This document shows, piece after piece, positions 52,570 to 62,421 of a DNA stretch of 64,000 bases. The stretch's first letter is position 1; each line of letters begins with the position of its first letter. Source of the stretch: Pseudoxanthomonas sp. CF385 (lineage in GTDB: Bacteria; Pseudomonadota; Gammaproteobacteria; Xanthomonadales; Xanthomonadaceae); assembly GCF_900104255.1 (NCBI RefSeq), contig NZ_FNKZ01000001.1, positions 2,138,001-2,202,000 on the forward strand, written 5' to 3'. The notes under the pieces were generated by a model. The model searched no databases. It saw nothing but the letters and a program-made list of their open reading frames with translations, and was not told the DNA's origin. Made by a program: the position numbers and the translations under genes.

Positions 52570-53412
52570 CTACGTCACCAAGCCCCACGCCAGGTCGAAC
52601 GTCAGGTCCAATCGCTGGCCAGGCGCCAGGACGTGGGGCGCGAGGTTGAAGGCGTCCGGCGGGCCGGTCTGCGGCTCCACGCATGTCGCGACCGGTGCGC
52701 CGTCGTAGACCACCCAATGCGACGTGTCGGCGCGGAGATGCAGGCGTTGGTGCTCGCGTTCGAGCACGATGTCATCGTGGGAGATGAAGCAGTCGTCCCA
52801 GGGCCCCGGCCCGGGCGGTACGAGCGGCAGCGTCGCCATTTCCGCGTCGTCGCGCGGATACATCGCCTCCGGCGTGAATAGCACCTGCTCGGGTTTGCGG
52901 AACCAGGGATGCCAACCCAAGACGGCCGGCATCGCGGCATCGTCCGCCTCCACCGACAGCACCAGGCGCAGCGTATCCGTGCCGAGAGTCGCCGACTGCC
53001 GCGCGACGCCACCGAACGGCCAGTATCCGTCACGCGGCAAGGCCAGCGACAACGTGGCGTGCGATGGCCCGAGCGTATCGACATTCCACCGCCGGGAAAA
53101 ACCGACTCCATGAATCGCATGCGCACCGAAGTTGCGTGGCAGCCGGTACGTACGTCCATCCACATCGAAGCGCCCTGCCCTCACCCGGCCTGCCCACGGC
53201 ACCATGGGATAGCAACCCCACGCGATGGTGGCGGGTTCCTCCTCGTGACCGAGCAACCACTCCACGCCGGCGAATCTGATCTGCGCCAGACGGCCGCCTG
53301 CTTCGGGCGCCAATGCCACTTCCAAGGCGCCCTGCCGCAACCAGTGCAACGGACCCGGAGGCATCGGCGCCAGCGCATCGTCCCAGGTGGCGCGAAGCGG
53401 ATCAGCCGCCAT
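52570..53412 (-). CDS. Aldose 1-epimerase
   Basis: Interconverts alpha and beta anomers of free sugars; here probably xylose or arabinose released by the operon's enzymes. The product is 280 aa and cytoplasmic. Substrate-binding histidines in GAHAIHGVGFSRRW and VLGWHPWFRKP, and the catalytic-type glutamate in CVEPQTGPPDAFN, fit the GalM/YeaD superfamily. It overlaps the upstream GH43 gene by 11 bp and is the last gene of the xylan operon. Confidence 0.88.
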   Translation of the reverse strand: MAADPLRATWDDALAPMPPGPLHWLRQGALEVALAPEAGGRLAQIRFAGVEWLLGHEEEPATIAWGCYPMVPWAGRVRAGRFDVDGRTYRLPRNFGAHAIHGVGFSRRWNVDTLGPSHATLSLALPRDGYWPFGGVARQSATLGTDTLRLVLSVEADDAAMPAVLGWHPWFRKPEQVLFTPEAMYPRDDAEMATLPLVPPGPGPWDDCFISHDDIVLEREHQRLHLRADTSHWVVYDGAPVATCVEPQTGPPDAFNLAPHVLAPGQRLDLTFDLAWGLVT

Positions 53413-54460
53413 AGGGATCGATCGTGCGAATGCGGCCGTCCGCTTCGTGGTGAAGCACCGTGCACTTCGCCGTGCGCAGATGCGTCACGCCCCCGGAATG
53501 CAATGCGTCATGGTAGAAGAGGTACCACTGCCCCCCGAACGCGCAGATCGAATGGTGGGTGGTCCAGCCCACGACCGGCCTGAGGACGACGCCCGAATAG
53601 GTGAAGGGCCCATAGGGATTGTCGCTCACGGCATAGCACAGCAGATGCGTATTGCCGGTGGAGTACGACAGGTAGTACCTGCCTTCGTACTTGTGCAGCC
53701 ACGGGCCTTCGAAGAATCGACGCGCATGATCATCGGCGCGCAAGGGGATTCCCTGTTCGTCGACGATCAGGATCTCGCGTGTCGGCTCCGCCAGCGCCGT
53801 CATGCCGGCGTCCAGCCGTGCGACACGCGGCCCCAGCGCGGGCGTGCCGCCGACAGGTTCCTCGTGGGCGGGGTCATGACGGTTGTCCCGGTAGTTCTGC
53901 AGCTGGCCGCCCCAGATGCCACCGAAATAGAGATAGTGAGTGCCGTCGTCATCCTCGAACACGGCCGGATCGATCGAATAGGTGCCTTCCATCGGCCGCG
54001 GCTCGGCACGGAACGGCCCCTCGGGGCGCTCCGCGATGGCCACGCCGATCCGGAACAGGCCCTGGGCATCCTTCGCGGGGAAGTACAGGTAGTAGCGTCC
54101 GTCGCGGCACGCGGCATCGGGCGCCCACATCTGCCGGTCCGCCCACGGCACATCGCGCACGTGAAGCGCGACGCCGCAATCGGTCACCTCGCCCTCCGGC
54201 GAATCCATCCGCAGCACATGGTAGTCCTCCATGCCGAAATGGCCGCCCTCGTCGTCGAACGGCGCGCCGGCATCGATGTCATGGGAGGGATAGATGTAGA
54301 GGCGCCCCTCGAACACATGCGCCGAGGGATCGGCCGTGTAGATGTGGGTGACCAGTGGCCTGGATATCGCGCGTTCGGTGAGATGTGCCAGATCGGCATC
54401 GTGTGCCGGGGTTTTGTCGTCGGTCTTGAGGTCTGTCATGTGCGGAATGCTTGTTTTCAC
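53402..54460 (-). CDS. Cytoplasmic glycoside hydrolase family 43
   Basis: The product is 352 aa from the GTG at 54460, which overlaps the symporter stop by 4 bp; an ATG 21 bp downstream (54439) is the alternative. Five-bladed propeller signature: catalytic base Asp44 (YTADPSAHVF), pKa-modulating Asp in YSIDPAVFEDDDG, and acid Glu in FFEGPWLHKYEGRYY. No signal peptide. Acts on arabinoxylo- or xylo-oligomers imported by the adjacent symporter; beta-xylosidase versus arabinofuranosidase cannot be settled by eye. Confidence 0.88.
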   Translation of the reverse strand: MKTSIPHMTDLKTDDKTPAHDADLAHLTERAISRPLVTHIYTADPSAHVFEGRLYIYPSHDIDAGAPFDDEGGHFGMEDYHVLRMDSPEGEVTDCGVALHVRDVPWADRQMWAPDAACRDGRYYLYFPAKDAQGLFRIGVAIAERPEGPFRAEPRPMEGTYSIDPAVFEDDDGTHYLYFGGIWGGQLQNYRDNRHDPAHEEPVGGTPALGPRVARLDAGMTALAEPTREILIVDEQGIPLRADDHARRFFEGPWLHKYEGRYYLSYSTGNTHLLCYAVSDNPYGPFTYSGVVLRPVVGWTTHHSICAFGGQWYLFYHDALHSGGVTHLRTAKCTVLHHEADGRIRTIDPYGG

Positions 54461-55941
54461 GCGTGGGCGCCGCCGGCGCGTCGACGCTGCTCGAGGTCAT
54501 GTTCGATCCGGGTCTCCATCCGCTTGTCGATCTCGTAGATGAAGAGCAGCGCCACCGCGATCAGGAACGGAATGGCGCAATAGAGGCTGATGGTGAGGCG
54601 GATGCCGTCCACCACGGCCGCGGGCTGATGCTCGGCGCCGGGCTGGTAGCCGTAGTGCGCCAGGATGCCGGCGACCAGGGCGCCGCCCACGCTGAGCCCG
54701 ATCTTCAGCCCGCACAGCATCGCGGAGAAGATGATGGCGGTGGCGCGGCGATCGTTCTTCCACTCGGAATAGTCCGCGACGTCGGCGATCATCGCCCAGA
54801 GCAACGGAATCGTGATTCCGTAGCAGAACCCGTGCAGCATGAAGGCGCCGAACACCATCGGCACCGCCGTCGGCGGGAACAGGTAGAACGCGAGCAGGAA
54901 GAGCGTGGACACCAACAAAGCCACGCCGAATACGTCGCGCTTTCCGTAGCGATCCGCCAGCCGGCGCGACACGCCGATGCCGAGGATCATGCAGAGGATG
55001 CCGCTGCCGTTGAACAGGCTGAAGGCCGAGGTGGCCGGGTCCTCGGGCCATTGGAAACCCGCCAGGCCCGCGCCCGTCAGCGCGGCATTGAGGCCGGCGA
55101 TGAACGTATTGAAGCCCGACGCCTTGAGGAACGACGCCAGCGCCGTCTCGCTCATGTAGTACTGGAAATAGTAGATGTAGGTGCCGCCCTTCAATGCCAG
55201 GTTCACGAAGACCAGCACGGTCAGCAGCAGCATCACCTGCCATGGCCGGTTGCGCACCAGGTCGGCCAGGTCCCGCAGGACGCCGGAGGACTGTTCCCTG
55301 GTCGGCACCACGCGCTCGCGCGTCGTCAGGAAGGTGATCAGGAAGAACACCGTGCCGACGATCGCGAAGACGGTCATCACCCGCTCGAATCCCTGGACGC
55401 GGTCGCCGTCGCCCAGGATCAGCACCAGCGGCATCAGCAGCACCTGGATGATGAACTGCGCGATCATCACCGCGACGAACCGGTACGCCGACAGGCTGTT
55501 GCGCTGGGCCATGCTGCCGGTGAGCACGCCGCTCAGCGCGGAGTACGGCAGGTTGTTGGCCGCGTACACGAGCACCAGCAGGCTGTACGTGGCCAACGCA
55601 TAGACGATCTTGCCCCGTTCGCTGAAGTCCGGCGTACTGAACGCCAGCAGCGACAGCACGCCGAACGGGATCGCCGTCCACAGGATCCAGGGCCGGAACT
55701 TGCCCCAGCGCGTCGCGGTGCGGTCGGCGGCGATGCCAATCAACGGCGTGAACAGGAACGCCCCCAGCAGCCCGACCACGAAGATGATCGTTGCCGCTGT
55801 CGCCGGTGGCAGCCGGTAGACATCGGTGTAAAAGAAGGCCAGGTAGGTGATCAGCGTCTGGAAGATCAGGTTCGCAGCCAGGTCGCCCAGGCTGTAACCG
55901 AGTTTTTCGCGGATCGAGAGGCGGTGTTCAGCGCTGGCCAT
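54457..55941 (-). CDS. GPH-family sugar/cation symporter
   Basis: The product is 494 aa with twelve helices. Glycoside-pentoside-hexuronide family: LSIREKLGYSLGDLAANLIFQ opening and RTATRWGKFRPWILW loop, with a charged cytoplasmic tail. ATG at 55941 (MASAEHRL) chosen over 55980 because the family begins there. Members such as XynB/XylP carry xylosides and isoprimeverose. Lies 60 bp downstream of the GH3 gene and between secreted and cytoplasmic hydrolases, so it imports their products. Confidence 0.9.
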   Translation of the reverse strand: MASAEHRLSIREKLGYSLGDLAANLIFQTLITYLAFFYTDVYRLPPATAATIIFVVGLLGAFLFTPLIGIAADRTATRWGKFRPWILWTAIPFGVLSLLAFSTPDFSERGKIVYALATYSLLVLVYAANNLPYSALSGVLTGSMAQRNSLSAYRFVAVMIAQFIIQVLLMPLVLILGDGDRVQGFERVMTVFAIVGTVFFLITFLTTRERVVPTREQSSGVLRDLADLVRNRPWQVMLLLTVLVFVNLALKGGTYIYYFQYYMSETALASFLKASGFNTFIAGLNAALTGAGLAGFQWPEDPATSAFSLFNGSGILCMILGIGVSRRLADRYGKRDVFGVALLVSTLFLLAFYLFPPTAVPMVFGAFMLHGFCYGITIPLLWAMIADVADYSEWKNDRRATAIIFSAMLCGLKIGLSVGGALVAGILAHYGYQPGAEHQPAAVVDGIRLTISLYCAIPFLIAVALLFIYEIDKRMETRIEHDLEQRRRAGGAHA

Positions 55942-56000
55942 GCGGCGGTGTTCCCGGGGTTGGAGAAGGCGGCGGATCAAGCTTACGGAGGCATGGCGGA

Positions 56001-58709
56001 TTACTCACGGCGCGCCTCCACGTCGAAGGTGGCGCGGGCCCGCACGTCCGCGCTCGAGGCCCCCACGCGCAATTCATAACGCCCGGGCTTCACGACATAG
56101 CCCTCGGCCGCGTCGTCATACCGGCGCAACGCGCTCGCGGGCGCGAGGTCGAACGACACCGTGCGCTTTTCGCCGGGCGAGAGCTGGATGCGCTGGAACC
56201 CGCGCAGGTCCTGCTGCGCGTCGCCAGGGCCGGCCTGCAGCGGGCGCACGTAGAGCTGCACGACCTCCTCGCCGGCACGCTGGCCCGTGTTGGCCACCTC
56301 CACCTCGACGCGCAGGCGTCCGTCGGCTGCCACCGAGGGAGCGTCGGTGCGCAATCCGCGATAGTCGAACCGCGTGTAGGAAAGACCGTGTCCGAACGGA
56401 TACAGCGGCGTGCCGCGGAAGTACCGATAGGTGCGCCCTTCCATCGTGTAATCGTCGAAGGCAGGCATCGCCTGGTCGGCCCGGTAGAACGTGACCGGTA
56501 GGCGGCCCGCCGGGTTGGCGTCGCCGAACAGCGCCTCACCCACCGCCGTGCCGCCGCGCTGCCCCGGATACCAGCTCATCAGGATGGCCGGCAGGTGCGC
56601 GTCGGCCCATTCCACCGCCAGCGCGGAGCCGCCGGTCAGCACCAGGACGACGGGCTTGCCGGTGCCATGCAGTGCCTCCAGCAGGGCACGCTGCGTGGCC
56701 GGCAGGCGCAGGTCGGTGCGGTCGCCGCCGGCGAAACCCGGGTAGTTGACCGTCATCTCCTCGCCTTCGACGTCGCCGGTCAGACCGCCGACGAAGACCA
56801 CCGCATCCGCCTTGCGCGCGATCTCCAGCGCTTCCTCGAATGGGGGCTTCGCACCCGGCATGCGCCATGCCAGGCGCACCGCCGCATCGCGCTCGGCGTC
56901 GTAGTACTCCAGGCGCAGGTCGTAGGCGCGCCCGGCCTGCAGATCGAGCTCCACGCCGTCGCTGCGGAGGCGATCGCTGTCCGTCCAGTGGTCGAGCACG
57001 CGCTTGCCGTCCAGGTACAGGCGGAACCCGTCATCCGCGGCCGCTTCTATCCGGTAACGCCCCGACACGGGCGGCACCAGTTGCCCACTCCAGCGGATGG
57101 CGAAACCGTCAGCGGGAATGCCCTGCCCCGGCCCCGCTTCGCCGCGGGCCTGCAGGTTGTCGGTCGGAGAGCCGCGGTCCCAGCGAAAGCCGATGTGCGC
57201 ATCGGTACGCACCAGGACCGGGGTACCGGAAAGATCGCGGTTGCGGAAGTACTCGCCACGCAGGCCACGCTCGGGCGAGTCGACCGACGGGCGGAGGTAG
57301 GCCGCTTCGATCAGCGGCGTCGCCGCAGGATCGTCCCGGCCTTCCACCAGGTCCACGCCCCGGGCGTAAGCGACCTCGACGCCTTTCGCGGCATCCCGGA
57401 TGCCCTGGAGGAGGGTGACCGGCGCGGCGGGCGTACCGTAGTAGTTGCCGAGCAGCGCCATGGTGTCGTCGGCCGTGGGACCGATCACGGCGATGCGCTT
57501 CAGCTCGCGCGAGAGCGGCAGGATGCCGTCGTTCTTCAGCAGCACGAGCGACGCGCGCGCTGCCTTCAGCGCCAGCGCGTCGTGCGCGGGCGCCTGGTTG
57601 GTCGTCGCCGGGATCCGGGCCCAGCGCACGCGCTCCGGTGGATCGAACATGCCGAGCCTCATCCGCGCGGCGAACAGCTGCGTCACGGCGGCGTCGATCT
57701 CCGCTTCGCGGATGAGGCCCTTGCGCACCGCCGCGGGCAGCGTGGCGTACTCTTCGCCGCATTCGAGTTCGGTGCCGTTCTTCACCGCCAGCGCGGCCGC
57801 CTCTTCGCGCGTGGCGACGATCTTGTGGTGCTTCCAGATGTCCACGATCGCCCAGCAGTCCGAGACCACGTACCCCTTGAAGCCCCAGTCGCGGCGGAGC
57901 ACGTCGCGCAGCAGGAACCTGCTGGCGCTGGCCGACTCGCCGTACACGCGGTTGTACGCGCCCATCACCGCGTCCACGTCGCCCTCCTTCACCAACGCTT
58001 CGAACGCCGGCAGGTAGGTGTCGTAGAGGTCCCGCTTGTGCGGACGGGCGTCGAAGTGATGGCGATCGGCCTCGGGGCCGCTGTGCACGGCGAAGTGCTT
58101 CGCGGTCGCGTCCAGCTTGCGGTACACGGGATCGTCGCCCTGCAGGCCACGCACGAACGCTACGCCCATGCGCGCGGTGAGGTACGGATCCTCGCCGTAG
58201 GTTTCCTGTCCCCTCCCCCACCGCGGGTCGCGGAAGATGTTGATGTTGGGCGACCAGAACGTCAGGCCCTGGTAGCGACCATGCGCACCCTCGCGGATGA
58301 ACTGATGGTGCTTGGCGCGGGCTTCGTCGCTGATGGTGGTCGCCACCTCGCCCATCAGCGGCACGTCGAAGGTGGCGGCCAAGCCGATCGCCTGCGGGAA
58401 CACCGTGGCCTGCCCGGCACGCGCCACACCGTGCAAGGCTTCGTTCCACCAGTCGTAGGCCGGCACGCCAAGCCGCTCGATGGCGGGGGCGGCGTTCTGC
58501 ATCTGCCCCGCTTTCTCCTCCAGCGTCATCTGCGCGACGAGCGAGGCGGCACGCGCTTCGAAACTTCGCGACGGGTCGAGCCACGGCCTTTCGTCCGCCG
58601 CGTGGGCGAACGTGGCCGTGGCCGAAAGCGCGAGGCCCACGGCAAGCACGCGCAGGCATGGCACCACTTGGCGCTTGCGCGAAACGGAAGACGTCATGGT
58701 CATCATCAT
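56001..58709 (-). CDS. Secreted GH3 beta-xylosidase/glucosidase with PA14 domain
   Basis: The product is 902 aa. A signal peptide ends AHA-AD near residue 38. Family-3 TIM-barrel domain with nucleophile Asp284 in GYVVSDCWAI (Trp after the Cys is typical of xylosidase-type members). The second domain is interrupted by a PA14 insertion (about 470-610: LRGEYFRNRDLSGTPVL, YRIEAAADDGFRLYLDG). Acid/base glutamate probably in the GGLTGDVEGEEM region. C-terminal fibronectin-III-like domain. It overlaps the upstream GH43 gene by 4 bp. Substrate best guess: xylo-oligosaccharides, because of context. Confidence 0.92.
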   Translation of the reverse strand: MMMTMTSSVSRKRQVVPCLRVLAVGLALSATATFAHAADERPWLDPSRSFEARAASLVAQMTLEEKAGQMQNAAPAIERLGVPAYDWWNEALHGVARAGQATVFPQAIGLAATFDVPLMGEVATTISDEARAKHHQFIREGAHGRYQGLTFWSPNINIFRDPRWGRGQETYGEDPYLTARMGVAFVRGLQGDDPVYRKLDATAKHFAVHSGPEADRHHFDARPHKRDLYDTYLPAFEALVKEGDVDAVMGAYNRVYGESASASRFLLRDVLRRDWGFKGYVVSDCWAIVDIWKHHKIVATREEAAALAVKNGTELECGEEYATLPAAVRKGLIREAEIDAAVTQLFAARMRLGMFDPPERVRWARIPATTNQAPAHDALALKAARASLVLLKNDGILPLSRELKRIAVIGPTADDTMALLGNYYGTPAAPVTLLQGIRDAAKGVEVAYARGVDLVEGRDDPAATPLIEAAYLRPSVDSPERGLRGEYFRNRDLSGTPVLVRTDAHIGFRWDRGSPTDNLQARGEAGPGQGIPADGFAIRWSGQLVPPVSGRYRIEAAADDGFRLYLDGKRVLDHWTDSDRLRSDGVELDLQAGRAYDLRLEYYDAERDAAVRLAWRMPGAKPPFEEALEIARKADAVVFVGGLTGDVEGEEMTVNYPGFAGGDRTDLRLPATQRALLEALHGTGKPVVLVLTGGSALAVEWADAHLPAILMSWYPGQRGGTAVGEALFGDANPAGRLPVTFYRADQAMPAFDDYTMEGRTYRYFRGTPLYPFGHGLSYTRFDYRGLRTDAPSVAADGRLRVEVEVANTGQRAGEEVVQLYVRPLQAGPGDAQQDLRGFQRIQLSPGEKRTVSFDLAPASALRRYDDAAEGYVVKPGRYELRVGASSADVRARATFDVEARRE

Positions 58710-60442
58710 GGGCTCCTTGAGGGACGTTCATCACGCGCAAAGGGGCCGAGCAAAGTGCCCACGAAGCCCCCTGCCCGGTCTGTGCTCAACACCGTGCCAT
58801 CGACCTTGTCGGCGACGGTCTGCCAACCGCGCCCGTCGCCGGCATCGAAGGCAAACCCGTAGTCGCCTTCGTCGCCGCTGATCTTCAGGCGGACCCTATC
58901 GGCGGCGGCGATCTGCCGCGTGGCCAGCGTGCGCGTGCTCCCGCTACCGTCGCGCCCTTCCAGGAACACCGACAGCTGTCCGCCGTCGATGCGGCGCACG
59001 CCGAGGAAGTACCAATAGGCCTCGCTCTGGAACGCGGCCAGGCCTGCGGCGACGCCCGGCACCGGCGCCGTCATTGCGGTGCTGGCGTCGAAACGCAGAT
59101 GCTGCTGGCGCCGCCCCAGGAACGCGGGGTTGCGCAACGTGTCCAGGTCTTCCGCCAGCGGGTGGACGGCGAGCGAGCCCGGGCGCGTCGCCAGCTCGGC
59201 CCACGCCCGCTTCGGCACGCGCACGCGCAGCCACTCGCTGGCCAGCGCCGTGCCGTCGAACTCGTCGCGGTGGACGAAGTTGCCGGTGGACAGCGCCTGC
59301 GCCGCTTCGCCCTGCATCCACGACGGCGCGCGCGCGAGGTAAGGAATGGTCTTGCCCGCCGGCAGAATCTCCGGCCATCCGTCACGCCACGCCACCGGCA
59401 AGAGGTACGTTTCCCGACCCGTGTTGTAGTGGCGCCCCTGGTAGTTGCGGCTCGCGAGGAACACCGCCCACCACGTGCCGTCCGGACCCTCCACCAGATC
59501 GGCGTGGCCGGCGTTGGTGATCGGCAACGGCCGGTCCGCCGGAAGATCGCGCTGGGTCAGGATGGGATTGCCCGCGTACGGCACGTACGGACCCCAGACT
59601 TCGCGGCTGCGCAGCACCACCTGCGAATGCTGGGGCCCGGTGCCGCCCTCCGCATCGGAGAGGTAGTACCCGCCCTCACGCTTGTAGAGATGCGGGCCTT
59701 CGATCCAGATCGGATTCTTCTCCGGTTCCACGCCGCCGTCGATCAGCACCTTGCGCGGACCGACCGGCTGGAAGCGCGCCAGGTCGATCTCCTGCATCCA
59801 GATGGCGCGGTGGCCGTCGTAGCGGGCCGGTCCCGCCGGCTCGTCGTTGTTGAGCAGGTAGACTTTGCCGTCGTCGTCGAAGAACAGCGATGGATCGATG
59901 CCGCCGATGCCCGGGAGCCAGTGGGGATCCGACCACGGTCCGGCGGGATCACGCGCGGTGGCGATGAAGTTGCCGCCGCTGTCGGTGGCGGTGGTGACCA
60001 CGTAGAACGTGCCTTCGTGGAATTCGATGGTCGGCGCGAAGATGCCGCGCGAGAAGCTCAGGCCGTCGAAGTCCAGTTGCGTGGGCCGGTCGATGACGTT
60101 GCCGATCTGCTTCCAGTGCACCAGGTCCGTGCTTTCGAACACGGGAATGCCCGGGAAGTAGGTGAAGCTGGAGTTCACCAGATAGAATTTGCCATTCGCT
60201 GCGACGACGCTGGGGTCGGCATGGAAGCCGGCCAACACCGGATTGCGGTAGTGCCCCGCGGGCAGCGGCGGTTCGAAGGCGGCATCGCGACCGACGTACT
60301 CGAACCAGTCGAAATAGACCGGCGCCGGCGACTGCGCCACTGCACTGGCGGGCAGAAGTGCGGCCACCAACGCGCCGCAGGCGATACCAACAAGAGCCCT
60401 GCGGCGACAGGCGGCGTGGAGACGATGCAGCGTCATGTTCAT
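58706..60442 (-). CDS. Secreted GH43 beta-xylosidase/arabinofuranosidase
   Basis: The product is 578 aa. The ATG at 60442 overlaps the acetylesterase stop (ATGA). A signal peptide ends AVAQS near residue 37. Propeller: base Asp76 (AGFHADPSVV), Asp in GGIDPSLFFDDD, acid Glu in IWIEGPHLYKREGGYY. A C-terminal concanavalin-like GH43_C2 module (about 395-570: HRDEFDGTALASEWLRV onward) is typical of beta-xylosidases. Together with the cytoplasmic GH43 it gives hydrolysis on both sides of the inner membrane. Confidence 0.92.
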   Translation of the reverse strand: MNMTLHRLHAACRRRALVGIACGALVAALLPASAVAQSPAPVYFDWFEYVGRDAAFEPPLPAGHYRNPVLAGFHADPSVVAANGKFYLVNSSFTYFPGIPVFESTDLVHWKQIGNVIDRPTQLDFDGLSFSRGIFAPTIEFHEGTFYVVTTATDSGGNFIATARDPAGPWSDPHWLPGIGGIDPSLFFDDDGKVYLLNNDEPAGPARYDGHRAIWMQEIDLARFQPVGPRKVLIDGGVEPEKNPIWIEGPHLYKREGGYYLSDAEGGTGPQHSQVVLRSREVWGPYVPYAGNPILTQRDLPADRPLPITNAGHADLVEGPDGTWWAVFLASRNYQGRHYNTGRETYLLPVAWRDGWPEILPAGKTIPYLARAPSWMQGEAAQALSTGNFVHRDEFDGTALASEWLRVRVPKRAWAELATRPGSLAVHPLAEDLDTLRNPAFLGRRQQHLRFDASTAMTAPVPGVAAGLAAFQSEAYWYFLGVRRIDGGQLSVFLEGRDGSGSTRTLATRQIAAADRVRLKISGDEGDYGFAFDAGDGRGWQTVADKVDGTVLSTDRAGGFVGTLLGPFARDERPSRSP

Positions 60443-62421
60443 CGGGGCGCTTCGGCAGGCGTGAGGGGAAGTTCGAAGGGACCGGCCGGCAGTCCGGCGG
60501 CATCGCGCAGCGTGCACACCGGGCCGTCGGCCCAGCAGTACCGCACCCGGTCGGCACGGACATCGGGGACACGGCGCAGGACGACGGCGTCGCCCTCGAG
60601 GGTGGCATCCGCATACGCGCAGCGGCGTTCGGCATCGCAGAGTTCGAAGCCGATCGGACCCTTCGCGCCGGTCGTTGCCAATGCGCCGGTGATGTCGTCG
60701 AAATCAATCCTCACCCCCGCCTCCATGCGCGACGCGGAGCGTGCGACCGGGCCGGACGGCGGCAATGTCCGCTCGCCATAGACGACGTGGCGTGCGGCGC
60801 GTGCAAGGCGACGGCCGAGTTCCTGCTTGTTGGGCGGATGGATGTCGTAGGCATCACCGATGTCGATGGCGACCACCAGACCGGAGTGCGCATCCTCTCC
60901 GGCCACGCGCCGCTGCGCGTCGCGTACCTGCGCCCAGCCGCTTTCGACGGGTGCGGTCGGCGGCATGCCATAGCCGGCCAACTGCACCACCAGCATCGGG
61001 ACATCGCGGCCGAATCGGCGCCGCCAGTCATTGCGCAAGGCGCGCAGACGCTCGGCGTAGACGGCGCCCTTCCCCGTGTTGGATTCGCCCTGGTACCACA
61101 GCACGCCGCGCAGTCCGTAGCGGCCCAGTGGTGCGATCATCCCGTTGTACAGCGTCGACAGGCCCGTCGTGGCCTGCCAGGGCGCATGCGGCGGCTCTCC
61201 CGCATCGGCCGCGCGACGATACTGCCAGCCGGCATCCAGCACGACGCGCGTGCCATCGTCGAAGCGCAACGCCTGCGCCTCGGCGGGTCCGGCCAAGCCG
61301 CCGTCGCGATACGTGTCCAGCACGTTGACCACCACGGTGTTGACGCCTGCCTTGAGCAGTCCGGCCGGCAACGCATACCGTCGCGCTTCGCCGGGACCGT
61401 AGCGGCTGCCCACGACCGTGCCGTTCACCCAGGTCATGTCCGTTTCATCCGCTGCGCCGAGTTCCAGCGTAGCGTTGCGGGCGGCTTGCGCTGCGGTCAG
61501 CGTCACCCGGGTGCGGTACCACACCATGCCGTTGTAGTCGGCCAGGTCGGGCACGCCCCAGCGCTCCCAGGCCCCGAGCTCGACAGGGGCCGCGCGCCAA
61601 CCGGCGGCGGACGCTTCGGCACGCCAGGGCATGTCGTCCAGCGCGGCGGCGGTGCGATGCGTCCACCAATGCTCCCAGTGGCGTCCCCAGCGAGCGACGG
61701 CAGCGGATGCATCGGTGGCATGGAGCGACAGCACGTCGAGGGCTTCGTCCAGGTCGCCCCCCGTACGCAGCGCGTCGGCGCTGGCCCATGCCTCGATGCG
61801 CGATCCGCCCCACGCCGCCTGGATCAGACCCATCGGCACATCGATCGTCTTGCGCAGCTCGCGCGCGAAGTACAGGCAGGCCGCCGAGAAATCCCGCGCG
61901 CTTTCGGGTGAAGCGGCTTGCCAGCGCACCTCGCCCGCGAAGCGCGATTGCGGCGTCACCGCACTGCCGTGCGGAACGACGAACAGGCGGATGTCCGGAT
62001 GCGTGGCTGACGCGATCTCGCTGCTCGCATCGAGCGCGCGCCACACCGGCAGTTCCATGTTGGACTGCCCGGCGCACAGCCACACATCGCCCAGGCGGAT
62101 ATCCCGCACCACCTGCGTGGTCCGGCCCGCCTTGACCACCAGCACATGCGGACCGCCGGCGGCCTGGGCAGGCAAGGTGGCTTCCCATCGCCCATCGGCA
62201 TCGGCATGTGCGGTGGCGGTCTGTCCCGCGAACGCGATCGAGACGCCGCTGCCCGCCTCGGCGTGGCCCCAGAGCCGGATCGGCGCTTCGCGCTGCAGGA
62301 CGGCATGATCCTGGAACAGCGGGTGCAGCAGCGCCGTCTCCGACGGTTCCTGCGCACGCGCCATGGCCGAGCCGAGCAGCAACAGCACGCAGGCGCTCCA
62401 GGTTGCCCGCCGACCGCTCAT
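60439..62421 (-). CDS. Sialate O-acetylesterase-type carbohydrate esterase (acetylxylan esterase role)
   Basis: The product is 660 aa with a signal peptide ending ARA-QE near residue 24. SGNH-type hydrolase: nucleophile Ser120 in LCAGQSNMELP, VLWYQGESN block, and the DIHPPNKQELG Asp-x-x-His pair. An inserted beta-galactosidase-like jelly-roll (WYRTRVTL, TWVNGTVVGSRYG) splits the catalytic domain, as usual in the family. In xylan loci it removes acetyl groups from xylo-oligomers. The ATG at 62421 overlaps the GH67 stop by 4 bp. Confidence 0.88.
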   Translation of the reverse strand: MSGRRATWSACVLLLLGSAMARAQEPSETALLHPLFQDHAVLQREAPIRLWGHAEAGSGVSIAFAGQTATAHADADGRWEATLPAQAAGGPHVLVVKAGRTTQVVRDIRLGDVWLCAGQSNMELPVWRALDASSEIASATHPDIRLFVVPHGSAVTPQSRFAGEVRWQAASPESARDFSAACLYFARELRKTIDVPMGLIQAAWGGSRIEAWASADALRTGGDLDEALDVLSLHATDASAAVARWGRHWEHWWTHRTAAALDDMPWRAEASAAGWRAAPVELGAWERWGVPDLADYNGMVWYRTRVTLTAAQAARNATLELGAADETDMTWVNGTVVGSRYGPGEARRYALPAGLLKAGVNTVVVNVLDTYRDGGLAGPAEAQALRFDDGTRVVLDAGWQYRRAADAGEPPHAPWQATTGLSTLYNGMIAPLGRYGLRGVLWYQGESNTGKGAVYAERLRALRNDWRRRFGRDVPMLVVQLAGYGMPPTAPVESGWAQVRDAQRRVAGEDAHSGLVVAIDIGDAYDIHPPNKQELGRRLARAARHVVYGERTLPPSGPVARSASRMEAGVRIDFDDITGALATTGAKGPIGFELCDAERRCAYADATLEGDAVVLRRVPDVRADRVRYCWADGPVCTLRDAAGLPAGPFELPLTPAEAPR